DNA from: a virus
Strand: one strand, 5' to 3'
Length of the DNA stretch: 43,599 nt
Virus record (IMG/VR): IMGVR_UViG_3300025163_000006
Coordinates: 1 to 43,599 of that record
The notes beneath the pieces were generated by a model. That model saw only the letters and a list, made by a program, of their open reading frames with translations. It did no database searches and was not told the origin of the DNA. A program made the position numbers and the translations under genes. Every line of letters begins with the position of its first letter. The stretch's first letter is position 1. Positions 32,492-40,284 of the stretch are shown one piece after another.

Positions 32492-32851
32492 TTAATCTTG
32501 CAAATATTTATTTGCATCGTCAATAAATAATTTGCACTGCATGTTATTATCTTTCGCTGCCCTCTGCTTCGTATGCTTCGTCTTCTTAAGCCTCTCTTTC
32601 CACACCTTATTTATCTGTTTCAATCCATCACCACACACCCAAGGCCAGTAAGGTCCGAACAAAGCGGAAGCAATACATACGTAGGTGTTAACAGGGTCGA
32701 GTTGCCGATAGATAGCAGTTCTGACTTGCCCATCAATATACAAGACATTGCCCTTCCATTCACATTTATAACCCATCTCCTCTAACCATCCTGATATATC
32801 GTCGCCATCCAAGAAAGCAAATGTTTTCTCAACTAAACGTGAGGTAACCAT
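32492..32851 (-). CDS. Hypothetical protein
   Basis: 119 residues, starting 23 nt inside the upstream gene with no strong SD, so translation is probably coupled. An aromatic central segment (F-G-P-Y-W-P-W-V-C-G-D-G) and Lys-rich C-terminal helix. No family recognised. Confidence 0.55.
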   Translation of the reverse strand: MVTSRLVEKTFAFLDGDDISGWLEEMGYKCEWKGNVLYIDGQVRTAIYRQLDPVNTYVCIASALFGPYWPWVCGDGLKQINKVWKERLKKTKHTKQRAAKDNNMQCKLFIDDANKYLQD

Positions 32852-33221
32852 TTTCTACTAACCAGATTAACATATCAGCTAATCTATTCGGCAAGCCACA
32901 TAAATCACGAATAAACGCAGCATACAATGGCGTTCCAAATTCACGATTCACATAACCAATGTGGTCAAACCCAATTTCCAATGAATACCATATCCCATTC
33001 TTTTTTATCTTTAATGGTAGGTAGCCGAACATCTCTCGGCACAGCGGAGCACGGATGGCACCCCTCGGTATGTGTTCTTTGGCGAGTAAGGTTAGTTCGG
33101 GTCTAGGTTTTAAGCCATCCAAATCCCACCAGAAGAGGCCATCTTTATTCTGAGGATAGCCCAGCTCTTTTAATCTACGACAGGTTTCGAGCGATGGGAC
33201 TTCAAATTCTATCCAGTCCAT
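32829..33221 (-). CDS. Hypothetical protein, paralogue of the gene at 27351
   Basis: 130 residues with TAGGAGG before ATG. E-V-P-S-L-E-T-C-R-R-L-K-E-L-G-Y-P-Q at 7-24, R-A-P-L-C-R-E then Y-L-P-L-K-I, and a final L-A-D-M-L-I-W-L-V-E-N-G-Y-L align with the gene at 27351-27791. Unknown function. Confidence 0.7.
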   Translation of the reverse strand: MDWIEFEVPSLETCRRLKELGYPQNKDGLFWWDLDGLKPRPELTLLAKEHIPRGAIRAPLCREMFGYLPLKIKKNGIWYSLEIGFDHIGYVNREFGTPLYAAFIRDLCGLPNRLADMLIWLVENGYLTFS

Positions 33222-33229
33222 TATTCCTC

Positions 33230-33589
33230 CTACCAGTTAGTTATGACGCATACATGCCAGCCCCATCTTTCAAGCCACTGTTTAATCCATTCTCTGAATA
33301 TTACTGCATCAGGGCTGGCTTCCTCAACATAGGCAATATAAATACCTTTATCTTTACCTTCGACTTTAACGCATCCCACGTCACCCCAGTTTATCGCCTC
33401 CTCATCGAGATGTAACTTCTTAAGCTTTCGGCTATTCACTCGTAGAATAGTCTCCTTGTCTAATTCATAGAGACTGAGAATTAGCCAGTTGATTAAACTC
33501 TTGATGATTTCGGGAGCATCCTGTTTCTTCACTTGTCCAGTTTGTAAGCCTAATAAAAACTCATCATAGGTCCAAAGTTTACTTATCAT
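33230..33589 (-). CDS. Hypothetical protein
   Basis: 119 residues from ATG 33589, where AAAGGGAG lies 5 nt upstream; the longer frame reaches back through the upstream hairpin and is not preferred. Helical N-terminal half, then strands with V-K-V-E-G-K-D-K-G-I-Y-I-A-Y-V. No family recognised. Confidence 0.6.
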   Translation of the reverse strand: MISKLWTYDEFLLGLQTGQVKKQDAPEIIKSLINWLILSLYELDKETILRVNSRKLKKLHLDEEAINWGDVGCVKVEGKDKGIYIAYVEEASPDAVIFREWIKQWLERWGWHVCVITNW

Positions 33590-33608
33590 TATTACTCCCT
33601 TTTCAATA

Positions 33609-33638
33609 CCGTGGCGGCGCCATTGGCTACCGCCACGG
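33609..33638 (-). promoter_or_regulatory. GC-rich 9-bp hairpin between genes
   Basis: CCGTGGCGG (33609-33617 on the plus strand) pairs with CCGCCACGG (33630-33638). It follows the nuclease gene and ends 19 nt before the next ATG. No T-run follows, so it more likely stabilises or processes mRNA than terminates it. Confidence 0.5.
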
Positions 33639-33671
33639 CGGAGGTAAGATGTGGTGGCAGGAGTGGTGGCG

Positions 33672-34586
33672 TTATTCATGTTTATCCATCTTCTTAGGGT
33701 AAAACCGCATAGTCGGTTCTACGAATATAAAGTTCTCTGCCATTGGTATAGCTTTCACGAGCTCCCGTTTATTTCGTATATCAACCCGTAAAAACCGCTT
33801 ACCTTCAGGCGATTTGAGCAACAACTCTACCAACTCAGGTGAATACGTGGTTGTGGATGCTGGATGCCACCCTATCTCGTATTCACCAACTTCAATGTTA
33901 CCATAGACGTTGGTATACTGTTTCAAGTAATCGGCGAGCCTCGAATACTGAGCTCTCAAGAGGATGTACATCTCAGCTATCTCTTGTGGTGATTTGTCTA
34001 TTAGCTCACCGAGTGGAAAGCCCTTCTCCGTACGGCATTTGTCAAGCAACGGGCAGTTGGGGCACTCACGGGTGCTGGGTGTGATGCGTATCTTATCTTC
34101 TGACGTCTCAAGTACACGCAATAACCTGCGTAGCTGTGGTTTAATCGTCTTTTTCATGTATTGTAATGCCTCCTCAGGTGTTATCTGGTTGCTTATCTCC
34201 TCGTCACTCCGTAATGCCTTCACCGTGTAGGTGTAGGGTTCACGATACTTCAACGCCATGATTGCGCCGTAGAACCGAGCCTGCTTGATGTGACTTAAGC
34301 CAATGTGATAGACGTTCTTTAGCTCGATAACTTCTGCCTCATTCTTTCGGTGAACATCGATTAACCCTACGAGCAAAATTTCCTCATCCTTCACCTTCTC
34401 GGGGAACGGAAACTCAAACGGGTCTTCAATTTCAGCATCGGGGTAGCGGTCTGAATATTGGTGCAGTTGGTGCGCTTGTATACCATCAAGCATCGCTTCA
34501 GTTGAGATAGTTAACCCACCTTCATGAATATACCGTAACTTCCGTTCACAGATACTTGTGAATTCGGTGTACGATGTTTTAATCAT
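33672..34586 (-). CDS. Cas4/AddB-like Fe-S PD-(D/E)XK nuclease
   Basis: 304 residues. Nuclease core: His39, Asp77 in G-L-I-D-V, Glu88-Leu-Lys90, and a following Q-A-R-F-Y helix. One N-terminal Cys (C13, in S-I-C-E-R-K-L-R-Y) and three clustered Cys (C175, C178, C184 in C-P-N-C-P-L-L-D-K-C) match the 4Fe-4S arrangement of Cas4/AddB nucleases. It should resect DNA ends. With the RecT-like gene 0.5 kb upstream it forms a probable exonuclease-annealase pair. No CRISPR array is present, so it is not a CRISPR Cas4. Confidence 0.82.
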   Translation of the reverse strand: MIKTSYTEFTSICERKLRYIHEGGLTISTEAMLDGIQAHQLHQYSDRYPDAEIEDPFEFPFPEKVKDEEILLVGLIDVHRKNEAEVIELKNVYHIGLSHIKQARFYGAIMALKYREPYTYTVKALRSDEEISNQITPEEALQYMKKTIKPQLRRLLRVLETSEDKIRITPSTRECPNCPLLDKCRTEKGFPLGELIDKSPQEIAEMYILLRAQYSRLADYLKQYTNVYGNIEVGEYEIGWHPASTTTYSPELVELLLKSPEGKRFLRVDIRNKRELVKAIPMAENFIFVEPTMRFYPKKMDKHE

Positions 34587-34836
34587 TTCGTTTCTCCCAA
34601 CTTAAAGGCTTGATAATTATCTGTCCTCCGAGTATCGTAATATGAGGATAATCCTTATAAATTCGTTGCTGGTCGATGCTGTGGATAAGCTCTTCACGCA
34701 CATCGAAGAGTGTGAGCGTATGGCTCTGGGGTTGCCATTCGTAGCTCACACAGTAGAAGGTGTTGAACCTCGTCTCCACTCGATACCTGTAGTGTTTCAA
34801 TTTTTCCTCGTCAGTCTCATAGAATATGCGTGCCAT
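34579..34836 (-). CDS. Hypothetical protein
   Basis: 85 residues with AGGAGG before ATG and 8-nt overlap with the nuclease start. Beta-rich with Tyr residues (F-Y-C-V-S-Y-E-W). Between annealase and nuclease, possibly an accessory; no family recognised. Confidence 0.6.
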   Translation of the reverse strand: MARIFYETDEEKLKHYRYRVETRFNTFYCVSYEWQPQSHTLTLFDVREELIHSIDQQRIYKDYPHITILGGQIIIKPLSWEKRND

Positions 34837-35055
34837 CTAACCTCCTGCTATAATCCTTGTCAAATACGGTATGATGTATAAGAAGCTTAAACACAACCAG
34901 ATTAGCAGAAGTATGATGAAACCACCAGATATCTCCTTTTCCTTCTCTTTATTGCCTTGTATCGCCATCACCAGCAATCCGATAGCTACCAGCACAACGA
35001 GAAACAAACCGATGCAGGCACCTAAACACCTGAGCACATGCAGGAATAAACTCAT
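34837..35055 (-). CDS. Two-segment membrane protein
   Basis: 72 residues; hydrophobic helices at about 5-31 and 45-66 with a charged linker K-E-K-E-K-E. AGGAGG before ATG; overlaps the RecT-like stop by 4 nt. Unknown. Confidence 0.6.
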   Translation of the reverse strand: MSLFLHVLRCLGACIGLFLVVLVAIGLLVMAIQGNKEKEKEISGGFIILLLIWLCLSFLYIIPYLTRIIAGG

Positions 35056-36065
35056 TTAGCCTCCTGTTTCTTAAGTTTCTTATCTATGATTTTGTTCAAA
35101 GCTTCCAGTTGCCCGATAGTTATGTTTTCTTTTACTTTCTCTTTTTCTAGAAATTCGAGCCAATCAGTATCGAACTCCCATAACTTACTTTTAATTATGT
35201 CGTCGGGTAGCTCATCGGGGTTGATGCGCTTATCTTGCAGTTGCTCAACTTTCTCGAGTATCCTACGGTAGCGGAACTCGAACCTTGAGCCCTTGATTTT
35301 CATATCTGGGTTCTCTTTCAACGTTTTCTTGTAATCGTCGATGATTTTTAGCAACACTTCGAGCGTGTAGCTGGGATTGAGTTTGAAGTTTGTGCGTTCG
35401 GTTTCATGCAGGTCTTTTGGCCAGAACTTGATAATCTTCTCGAATTCCTTAACCTGTTCGGGGGTTGCTGTGCCATTGGATTTGGGTGGCTCAGGCTTAA
35501 CCTCTTCTGCTTCGGGCTTATCCTCAATCTCAGCTTCTATATCCTCAACAGTGGTCTTCTCACCTTCAGACATCTCCTCTATCGTGTAGACACCGAGTAC
35601 AAGGTCGGGTGCATACCGACGTATAGCTTTGGCTACTGCACGCCAGAATAACATGTTCTCAGGTTGCTGTTTCCAGTTCTTTTTCGACGTTAACCCTAAA
35701 CGCTCCGCCTCCTGAATGGTGAACTCTTCCTCGTATTCCTTGCCTTCTGGACGTTTGATTTTAATCCGACATCGTTCGGCAGAGCTTTCCAGTATCTCTA
35801 TTTCACCACCGTATTTCCTGAATAACGCAAGCAATAGCTGGCTTTGGACACAGAGTTTACCATTGACGATTGCCATCATCTGTAGAGCCTGCATCGGTGG
35901 GATGCCGAGCTCACGGCCAAACTCCACAATCGCTATCGCCTGCGTCGGGTTTTCGAGATGAGTGAATAAACCACTCTTATACAATACGTTGGCTACCTTC
36001 TCAAGGGTTTCCCAAGATGGAGGTAAGGTTTCTTTTTCGACGATTTCTTTACTCTTCTGGTTCAT
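35052..36065 (-). CDS. RecT-like single-strand annealing protein
   Basis: 337 residues from ATG 36065 (AAAGGAG 5 nt upstream). About 40-165 matches the RecT family: A-I-A-I-V-E-F-G-R-E-L-G-I-P-P-M-Q-A-L-Q, N-G-K-L-C-V-Q-S-Q, and a final F-W-R-A-V-A-K-A-I-R-R-Y-A-P-D-L-V-L-G-V-Y. Acidic linker 170-200, then a second helical domain (200-337) of unknown type, so it is longer than RecT. It would pair single strands made by the nearby nuclease, for recombination or concatemer formation. Confidence 0.8.
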   Translation of the reverse strand: MNQKSKEIVEKETLPPSWETLEKVANVLYKSGLFTHLENPTQAIAIVEFGRELGIPPMQALQMMAIVNGKLCVQSQLLLALFRKYGGEIEILESSAERCRIKIKRPEGKEYEEEFTIQEAERLGLTSKKNWKQQPENMLFWRAVAKAIRRYAPDLVLGVYTIEEMSEGEKTTVEDIEAEIEDKPEAEEVKPEPPKSNGTATPEQVKEFEKIIKFWPKDLHETERTNFKLNPSYTLEVLLKIIDDYKKTLKENPDMKIKGSRFEFRYRRILEKVEQLQDKRINPDELPDDIIKSKLWEFDTDWLEFLEKEKVKENITIGQLEALNKIIDKKLKKQEAK

Positions 36066-36294
36066 CATAACTCCTTTTCAACATGCAAAATAAATCTGGC
36101 AATATGTCTCTATGTTTGGCATTTGTAATTAAGAAATCGCCATCGCTATCCCAGATTATACTATACCATCTATCTTGGGGTAGTGTCTTTAGTAATTTTT
36201 CAAACTCCGCGATAGGAAGGTGAAACACGGTGTAGCCTTCCCTTGTCACTTCTATATAATCACTTTCACCGTTTAAAAATAAACCTTTAATCAT
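36049..36294 (-). CDS. Hypothetical protein
   Basis: 81 residues from ATG 36294 (AAGGGG 6 nt upstream; GTG at 36297 is too close). Strand-rich, with a helix L-P-I-A-E-F-E-K-L-L-K and W-Y-S-I-I-W-D-S-D-G. Overlaps both neighbours. Unknown. Confidence 0.55.
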   Translation of the reverse strand: MIKGLFLNGESDYIEVTREGYTVFHLPIAEFEKLLKTLPQDRWYSIIWDSDGDFLITNAKHRDILPDLFCMLKRSYDEPEE

Positions 36295-36686
36295 CACAAC
36301 CCCTTTATGAATTGCTCAGCTTTATCTTCAAAGCTTCTCACATCAGCTTTGAGACACTCTATCGTTGCCTCGAGGCATTCTTTTATCCGCTCCTTCTCCT
36401 CTTTTGTGAAATCAGCGAACTCTCCATATCCTACCTGTGAAAGCTCTTCCAGCACCCAAAACGGAACACAGTGATTGGTAAATGCGCAGATAATTAAAAT
36501 AGTAGATATAGGAGCACGGTTTTTTATCTTTATAAAAGTGCCTCCGTGAGTTATATCTAAATCTTCTCGCAATACTGGATGCCGCTGAAATAACTTGAAT
36601 AGCTCTTCTCGCTCCTCCGCTAATGTGACTAACATTATGTCTTGTTTAGTATCCCATAGCACCTCTTCCGTCCAATTTATCTTCAT
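36294..36686 (-). CDS. Hypothetical protein
   Basis: 130 residues from ATG 36686, which has GGAGGTAAG upstream. A second ATG at 36704 lies at the predicted transcription start of the promoter at 36712-36738, so a leaderless, six-residue-longer form is possible. Glu/Lys-rich helices at the end. No family recognised. Confidence 0.6.
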   Translation of the reverse strand: MKINWTEEVLWDTKQDIMLVTLAEEREELFKLFQRHPVLREDLDITHGGTFIKIKNRAPISTILIICAFTNHCVPFWVLEELSQVGYGEFADFTKEEKERIKECLEATIECLKADVRSFEDKAEQFIKGL

Positions 36687-36709
36687 CTTACCTCCTTGTT
36701 CCATGAATA

Positions 36710-36738
36710 CTAATATAATCCAAATTTTAAATTGTCAA
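36710..36738 (-). promoter_or_regulatory. Promoter for the RecT-nuclease gene set
   Basis: Minus-strand TTGACA (36738-36733) extends as TTGACAATTTAAAATTTGG to TATATTAG (36717-36710), nearly identical to the lysis and RNA promoters. Downstream genes include the RecT-like and Cas4-like proteins. Confidence 0.7.
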
Positions 36739-36933
36739 GTCTTTTCTCTTTAGTTCTTCGTAGAACTCTGTAACCTTTTCGTCTACCGATGAGGAAGGCG
36801 TAATAAATAAAGTGATTCCATTAAAGTCCAAATCGATATATACCTGTAAGCGCTTGCTGGTCTCTATTGCTTCCTTTACAGCTTCATCTATACGGGTGCC
36901 AGGTAAACACGTCATCTTAACTATTAGTTTCAT
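36727..36933 (-). CDS. Hypothetical protein
   Basis: 68 residues with GGGAGG before ATG; its start overlaps the end of the broken gene at 36917. Beta-alpha-beta pattern (L-I-V-K-M-T-C-L-P, V-Y-I-D-L-D-F). Unknown. Confidence 0.55.
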   Translation of the reverse strand: MKLIVKMTCLPGTRIDEAVKEAIETSKRLQVYIDLDFNGITLFITPSSSVDEKVTEFYEELKRKDLTI

Positions 36934-37391
36934 TTTCTACCTCCCTTCTCCAAATCCATAAATCGGCGAATGCATTTGGCAGAGTATCGCTTTTAATCTC
37001 ATGTGGGTAACGCCATTTATCGTCGCTTCTTTTTAAATAATAAGCAATCCACTTATCATCCACCTTTACAAACCAAATACAATCCGACTTCTCGAGTTTG
37101 AAATGTTGTTCTATTTCCATCGGAGTGGGCGCTTTTATCAAAGGTATTCGCCACCAAACCTCGCCCACTAAATAATGCCATACGTATCCCTCGTCTCTTC
37201 CTCTAAGAGAAGACCAGAATTTAAAAACTTTAGGAAGTAGTCTCCGGATAACACTCGCCATTCTTCAAATTCCTTGCTCTTTGGCACCTTTACCAATAAT
37301 AACCAGGCGGGTCTTGGGGAAACCCTAACTTCTTCATTTTTAAGCACCTCGACAAATCTGGCACTTGTAGTTCAGAATAACTTTTCTTCAT
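36917..37391 (-). pseudogene. Broken third copy of the 27351/32829 family
   Basis: Start ATG 37391 behind GGAGGTAAG gives V-P-D-L-S-R-C-L-K-M-K-K-L-G-F-P-Q-D and a TAA after G-Y-Y-W. The homologous middle part (V-K-V-P-K-S-K-E-F-E-E-W-R-V) lies in a second frame and the end (L-I-K-A-P-T-P-M-E-I, F-A-D-L-W-I-W) in a third. Two frame changes are therefore needed. Family order is conserved across them, so this is a degraded gene (or two sequence errors). The 3' part, 36917-37261, could still be translated from ATG 37261, giving 114 residues. Confidence 0.7.
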
Positions 37392-37792
37392 CTTACCTCC
37401 TTGATTAAAATTTCCCAAATCCTTTTATAACAACCCTTTACACGTGGCATACTTGTCAAGATAGAAATTTCGTTGCACATTTTCCACAGATAAATTCTAT
37501 CATCTTTCTTTGAGTAACCAACGACAACAGCGAGACCGCCTGCCTTGTGGAACTTCTGTAGTGATGTGATTTCGGTCTCCGTCAGTTTATATAGGCATTC
37601 GGCGGCCGACCTCCCCTGTTTTATTTCGAGACCAATTGGTATGCCATTTATCACGGCGATAGCATCAAAGCTCGACTTCACGAGTATAGTCTTATTATCC
37701 CGTATAATAGGTGTCGGGCTATTCTTCTGCCAGAAACCACCGAGCTTAAGGCAGGCGTGTCGCAGGCGGTCTCGTAAGTAACTCTCCTTCAT
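37388..37792 (-). CDS. Hjc-like Holliday-junction resolvase / VRR-NUC-type nuclease
   Basis: 134 residues. PD-(D/E)XK pattern: Asp43 in S-F-D-A-I-A-V, Glu56-Ile-Lys58, and helix with Q-K-F-H-K-A-G-G-L-A-V-V-V-G, as in archaeal-type Hjc and VRR-NUC enzymes. ATGA overlap with the previous gene; SD weak. It would cut branched DNA during recombination or packaging. Confidence 0.7.
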   Translation of the reverse strand: MKESYLRDRLRHACLKLGGFWQKNSPTPIIRDNKTILVKSSFDAIAVINGIPIGLEIKQGRSAAECLYKLTETEITSLQKFHKAGGLAVVVGYSKKDDRIYLWKMCNEISILTSMPRVKGCYKRIWEILIKEVR

Positions 37793-38079
37793 TCTATATC
37801 TTCTTTCGTCACTACTTTATCGAGCATTCTATCTTCCCAGTCCATGTAATTCCACCATAATGTGGTCACCAGATGTAGGAAGAGCCTTCGTCCTTCATTT
37901 CGTCGCTGTTCCTTATCCAATTGTTTGGTATAGATTGTCGATAACAAATAGAACAAGGCTTCTGTCGCTATTCCGAAACAAAATTCTATGGCATCAGCCA
38001 CCGTAGATTTACCTTTCTCTGCACGTGCTTTCTCGAGCGCCTCCCTGAACATCCCTGCAAATATCCTATCCAGTTTCAT
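37789..38079 (-). CDS. Hypothetical helical protein
   Basis: 96 residues, GGAGGCG before ATG. All-helical, with Arg/Glu/Lys-rich N-terminus and a hydrophobic central helix. Overlaps the resolvase start by 4 nt; unknown. Confidence 0.6.
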   Translation of the reverse strand: MKLDRIFAGMFREALEKARAEKGKSTVADAIEFCFGIATEALFYLLSTIYTKQLDKEQRRNEGRRLFLHLVTTLWWNYMDWEDRMLDKVVTKEDIE

Positions 38080-38254
38080 TCCACGCCTCCTTTATCTTCT
38101 CACGCTCTTCTGGTGGTAAACACTCGATGTGGTAATAGCCATAGGTTATAAGATTGTGGTCAAACGGGTCAATCTCCGCAACAGCTATGTAATCTTCGTC
38201 GCGTCCAATGATTTCACCACACTCTGCACACCTTAAGACTCTGTCTCTGTCCAT
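38066..38254 (-). CDS. Small zinc-binding protein
   Basis: 62 residues with C-A-E-C near 9-12 and H-I-E-C near 42-45, a zinc-ribbon pattern (CxxC plus HxxC). AAGGAGG before ATG. Unknown function. Confidence 0.65.
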   Translation of the reverse strand: MDRDRVLRCAECGEIIGRDEDYIAVAEIDPFDHNLITYGYYHIECLPPEEREKIKEAWNETG

Positions 38255-38646
38255 GTATCCTCCTTCTTCACATATCTAATTACATATTCTTGTCCTTCTG
38301 GCAGTTCTAAGGCTAATTTAGGATAGGCCGCATACTTTGTGAGGCGCACCTCATGTACTTTATATCGAACTTTTAGGCATTTAAATAGCCCGAATCGTCC
38401 TTTTAGCCAGCTCTTTATCCATTGCCAAGGTCCATCGGGATATCTGATAACCGCACATTCCTCACCCAATTTCTCAGCCCAGATAGCTTTTCTTAGTTCA
38501 ACTATCAAAGAATTATGTATCCAATCAGGTATAATCTCACATTCTGTATTCTCAATCAAATCCGCTGGAAATTCGGCACGAACTTTCACCTTTAGCTTTT
38601 CCAATTGTACTTTATCTATTTCCACTTTTTCTTTATCCTTCCCCAT
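38233..38646 (-). CDS. Hypothetical protein
   Basis: 137 residues, AAAGGAGG before ATG. A helical basic N-terminus, W-rich centre (W-Q-W-I-K-S-W-L-K-G-R-F), strands after. No family recognised. Confidence 0.6.
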   Translation of the reverse strand: MGKDKEKVEIDKVQLEKLKVKVRAEFPADLIENTECEIIPDWIHNSLIVELRKAIWAEKLGEECAVIRYPDGPWQWIKSWLKGRFGLFKCLKVRYKVHEVRLTKYAAYPKLALELPEGQEYVIRYVKKEDTWTETES

Positions 38647-38719
38647 CTTGACCTCCTTTAATCAACTTTTCTACTAAAATTACTAATAAGAATATTACCA
38701 AAAGCATCAACGCTCCCAT
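38633..38719 (-). CDS. 28-residue single-membrane-segment miniprotein
   Basis: ATG 38719 has AAAGGAGGG 3-4 nt upstream; stop TAA 38635-38633. Residues 3-17 are an uninterrupted hydrophobic helix, followed by a Lys/Gly tail that encodes the next gene's SD. Too short for usual gene callers; the strong SD and exact fit between neighbours support it. Confidence 0.5.
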   Translation of the reverse strand: MGALMLLVIFLLVILVEKLIKGGQDGEG

Positions 38720-38914
38720 CTACCCTCCTTTACGCAGATATTTCAAAATTATACGTTTAACCCACCTCAACTCTGCTTTAGTGACACCGTTCTGAGCCTC
38801 GATTTTGAATAGCGCAGTTCTCTTACCATTCCTTGCACGTACAAGATATGGAGTGTGAGGATGAGCTGGATATTCAGGGAACATCTCAATATCCCAAAAG
38901 TTATCCTTCCTCAT
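38720..38914 (-). CDS. Hypothetical protein
   Basis: 64 residues. ATG overlaps the previous TGA; no strong SD. Ends with a basic amphipathic helix (K-A-E-L-R-W-V-K-R-I-I-L-K-Y-L-R-K). Unknown. Confidence 0.55.
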   Translation of the reverse strand: MRKDNFWDIEMFPEYPAHPHTPYLVRARNGKRTALFKIEAQNGVTKAELRWVKRIILKYLRKGG

Positions 38915-39135
38915 CCCAGTAATCGGTATATGATGGCGATTAAAACTTCCTTCGGCAATTGCTTTAGTGTAACTTCTTTGCCAAGCCTCTGAGCATCAAT
39001 TTCGTCAACTGTGCCGAGCCATTGATTTACGCCTAACACCCACAGCGGGTCGCTACTCATTGTGAACACGTCGCCGTTTATAATAACAGTGTAGCGGTCT
39101 AAAGTTTCACCGCCATTATCATAGACCTTTATCAT
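38911..39135 (-). CDS. Conserved-type phage hypothetical protein
   Basis: 74 residues, AAGGAGG before ATG. Begins with V-Y-D-N-G-G-E-T-L-D-R-Y-T-V, then G-V-N-Q-W-L-G and L-P-K-E-V-L-I-A-I; the combination resembles a small phage protein family seen repeatedly, without known function. Confidence 0.6.
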   Translation of the reverse strand: MIKVYDNGGETLDRYTVIINGDVFTMSSDPLWVLGVNQWLGTVDEIDAQRLGKEVTLKQLPKEVLIAIIYRLLG

Positions 39136-39136
39136 C

Positions 39137-39445
39137 TTACCTCCTTGTTTTTCTATACCAATCTAATGCGCTTACGGGTATAAACCAATGGATAAATAAC
39201 AGATATTGCTTCAGGTATTTGATGTTTATGCCGTCAGCGGAGAATACGGCATCGGAGAGTTTATCTTTCAACACAGCTTGCATAAAATCACCGCAAGGAC
39301 GTTCACCGTACAGCTCAGCTATTCCAGCCTCAAGGCAATGTATCACGTGGTCTAAGTCGTTTTCAGCTACACCGTTTCGTTTAAGCCATTCTCGAATTTC
39401 GTCCTCATGAGCTTTAAATTCCTTAAAGGACTGAAAGACGGTCAT
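39137..39445 (-). CDS. Hypothetical helical protein
   Basis: 102 residues, AAAGGAGG before ATG. Helical throughout (F-K-E-F-K-A-H-E-D-E-I-R-E-W-L), Cys and Trp in the second half. Stop overlaps the next start by one base. Unknown. Confidence 0.6.
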   Translation of the reverse strand: MTVFQSFKEFKAHEDEIREWLKRNGVAENDLDHVIHCLEAGIAELYGERPCGDFMQAVLKDKLSDAVFSADGINIKYLKQYLLFIHWFIPVSALDWYRKTRR

Positions 39446-39762
39446 TACACCTCCTTTACCAGTTTAAACCCAGTTCTCCTTCTCTCTTTATATTTCTCAC
39501 CGCAATAAATAGCACATTCTCCATAAGAAAATCCGCATCTATTCACTACTAACACAGGTTCGCCGTTCACTATTTCCATCAATTCTTTCACGCTCACATA
39601 TCCGATGTTTCTGGGTTTATCATACCACGCTTTAGATGTATGCTGAGCTTCACCATCCTTGTTTATCACTATAGGATTGCTATATCGTATCAAGCAACCT
39701 GTTTCCTTGTCGTACTCCAAGAATGCTGTAAAACCTGGCCTTGTCACTTTATAAATTTTCAT
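39445..39762 (-). CDS. Hypothetical protein
   Basis: 105 residues from ATG 39762, which has AAGGAGG 5 nt upstream; a longer frame to 39816 runs into the preceding small gene. Strand-rich; Cys pair (C-G-F-S-Y-G-E-C) in the last third. No family recognised. Confidence 0.6.
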   Translation of the reverse strand: MKIYKVTRPGFTAFLEYDKETGCLIRYSNPIVINKDGEAQHTSKAWYDKPRNIGYVSVKELMEIVNGEPVLVVNRCGFSYGECAIYCGEKYKERRRTGFKLVKEV

Positions 39763-39929
39763 TTTACCTCCTTTTTTTCTGAATTCCAATATTCGCAATA
39801 TGAGTGATTTAACCATGGGTATCTGACCTTCGGATAGCCTCTACCTAGGTCGCATTCCTTTGTATCGGGGTTATAGAACTTGCAGGCCTCGCATATTCTT
39901 TTCCTTCTTTCTATTTCTTTCTTATCCAT
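39759..39929 (-). CDS. Small Cys-rich zinc-finger protein (56 residues)
   Basis: ATG 39929 is preceded by GAGAGG. C-E-A-C near 13-16, another Cys near 26 and one near 45, so a single zinc site is likely. Basic N-terminus (K-K-E-I-E-R-R-K-R). Its stop overlaps the next ATG, as is usual in this operon. Confidence 0.6.
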   Translation of the reverse strand: MDKKEIERRKRICEACKFYNPDTKECDLGRGYPKVRYPWLNHSYCEYWNSEKKEVK

Positions 39930-39947
39930 ATTTACCTCTCTTCTTTT

Positions 39948-40166
39948 TTAGATAAGTTTTCTAACCAGTCTAATCCAATCTTTGTATCTCACACGTTTAA
40001 GATAGCGTGGACGTGCAGGTCCGTCGTCACACCGAGCAACATCACCGATTTTAGAGCATTTGGTCATTGCAAGTTGAATGCGTGTTGGAAGCTCGTCATC
40101 GCTCTTCCAAAGCCCTTGCACCACGTTAGTGAAGTCATACTCTACAAAATATCTTCGTTTGACCAT
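39948..40166 (-). CDS. Small basic hypothetical protein
   Basis: 72 residues from ATG 40166 with AAAAGGAGG upstream; the longer in-frame extension is just translation of tRNA-Tyr. Contains C-S-K and R-C-D-D-G, many Arg/Lys. First protein gene after the RNA promoter. Confidence 0.6.
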   Translation of the reverse strand: MVKRRYFVEYDFTNVVQGLWKSDDELPTRIQLAMTKCSKIGDVARCDDGPARPRYLKRVRYKDWIRLVRKLI

Positions 40167-40197
40167 CTTACCTCCTTTTGGTTCATTGTTTATTAAA

Positions 40198-40280
40198 TGG
40201 GCAGGGGGAGGATTCGAACCTCCGAGCCTTTCGGCAGCGGATTTACAGTCCGCCTCCTTTGACCGCTCGGACACCTGCCC
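40198..40280 (-). tRNA. tRNA-Tyr (anticodon GUA)
   Basis: 83 nt, minus strand. Acceptor GGGCAGG/CCTGCCC with discriminator A, D arm with GTCCGAGCGGTC, anticodon loop CTGTAAA (GUA), long variable arm (class II, as in bacterial tRNA-Tyr), and T arm GGAGG-TTCGAAT-CCTCC. No encoded CCA (ATTT follows). It lies 4 nt downstream of the structured RNA and presumably is released by RNase P from the same transcript. Confidence 0.93.
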
Positions 40281-40284
40281 ATCA

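Noticed and set aside
33672-34586. CRISPR adaptation Cas4
   Set aside because: No Cas1/Cas2 or array; the neighbouring RecT-like gene supports a recombination role.
40167-40274. N-terminal extension of the gene at 39948-40166
   Set aside because: It is a translation of tRNA-Tyr; a strong SD and ATG at 40166 give the real start.
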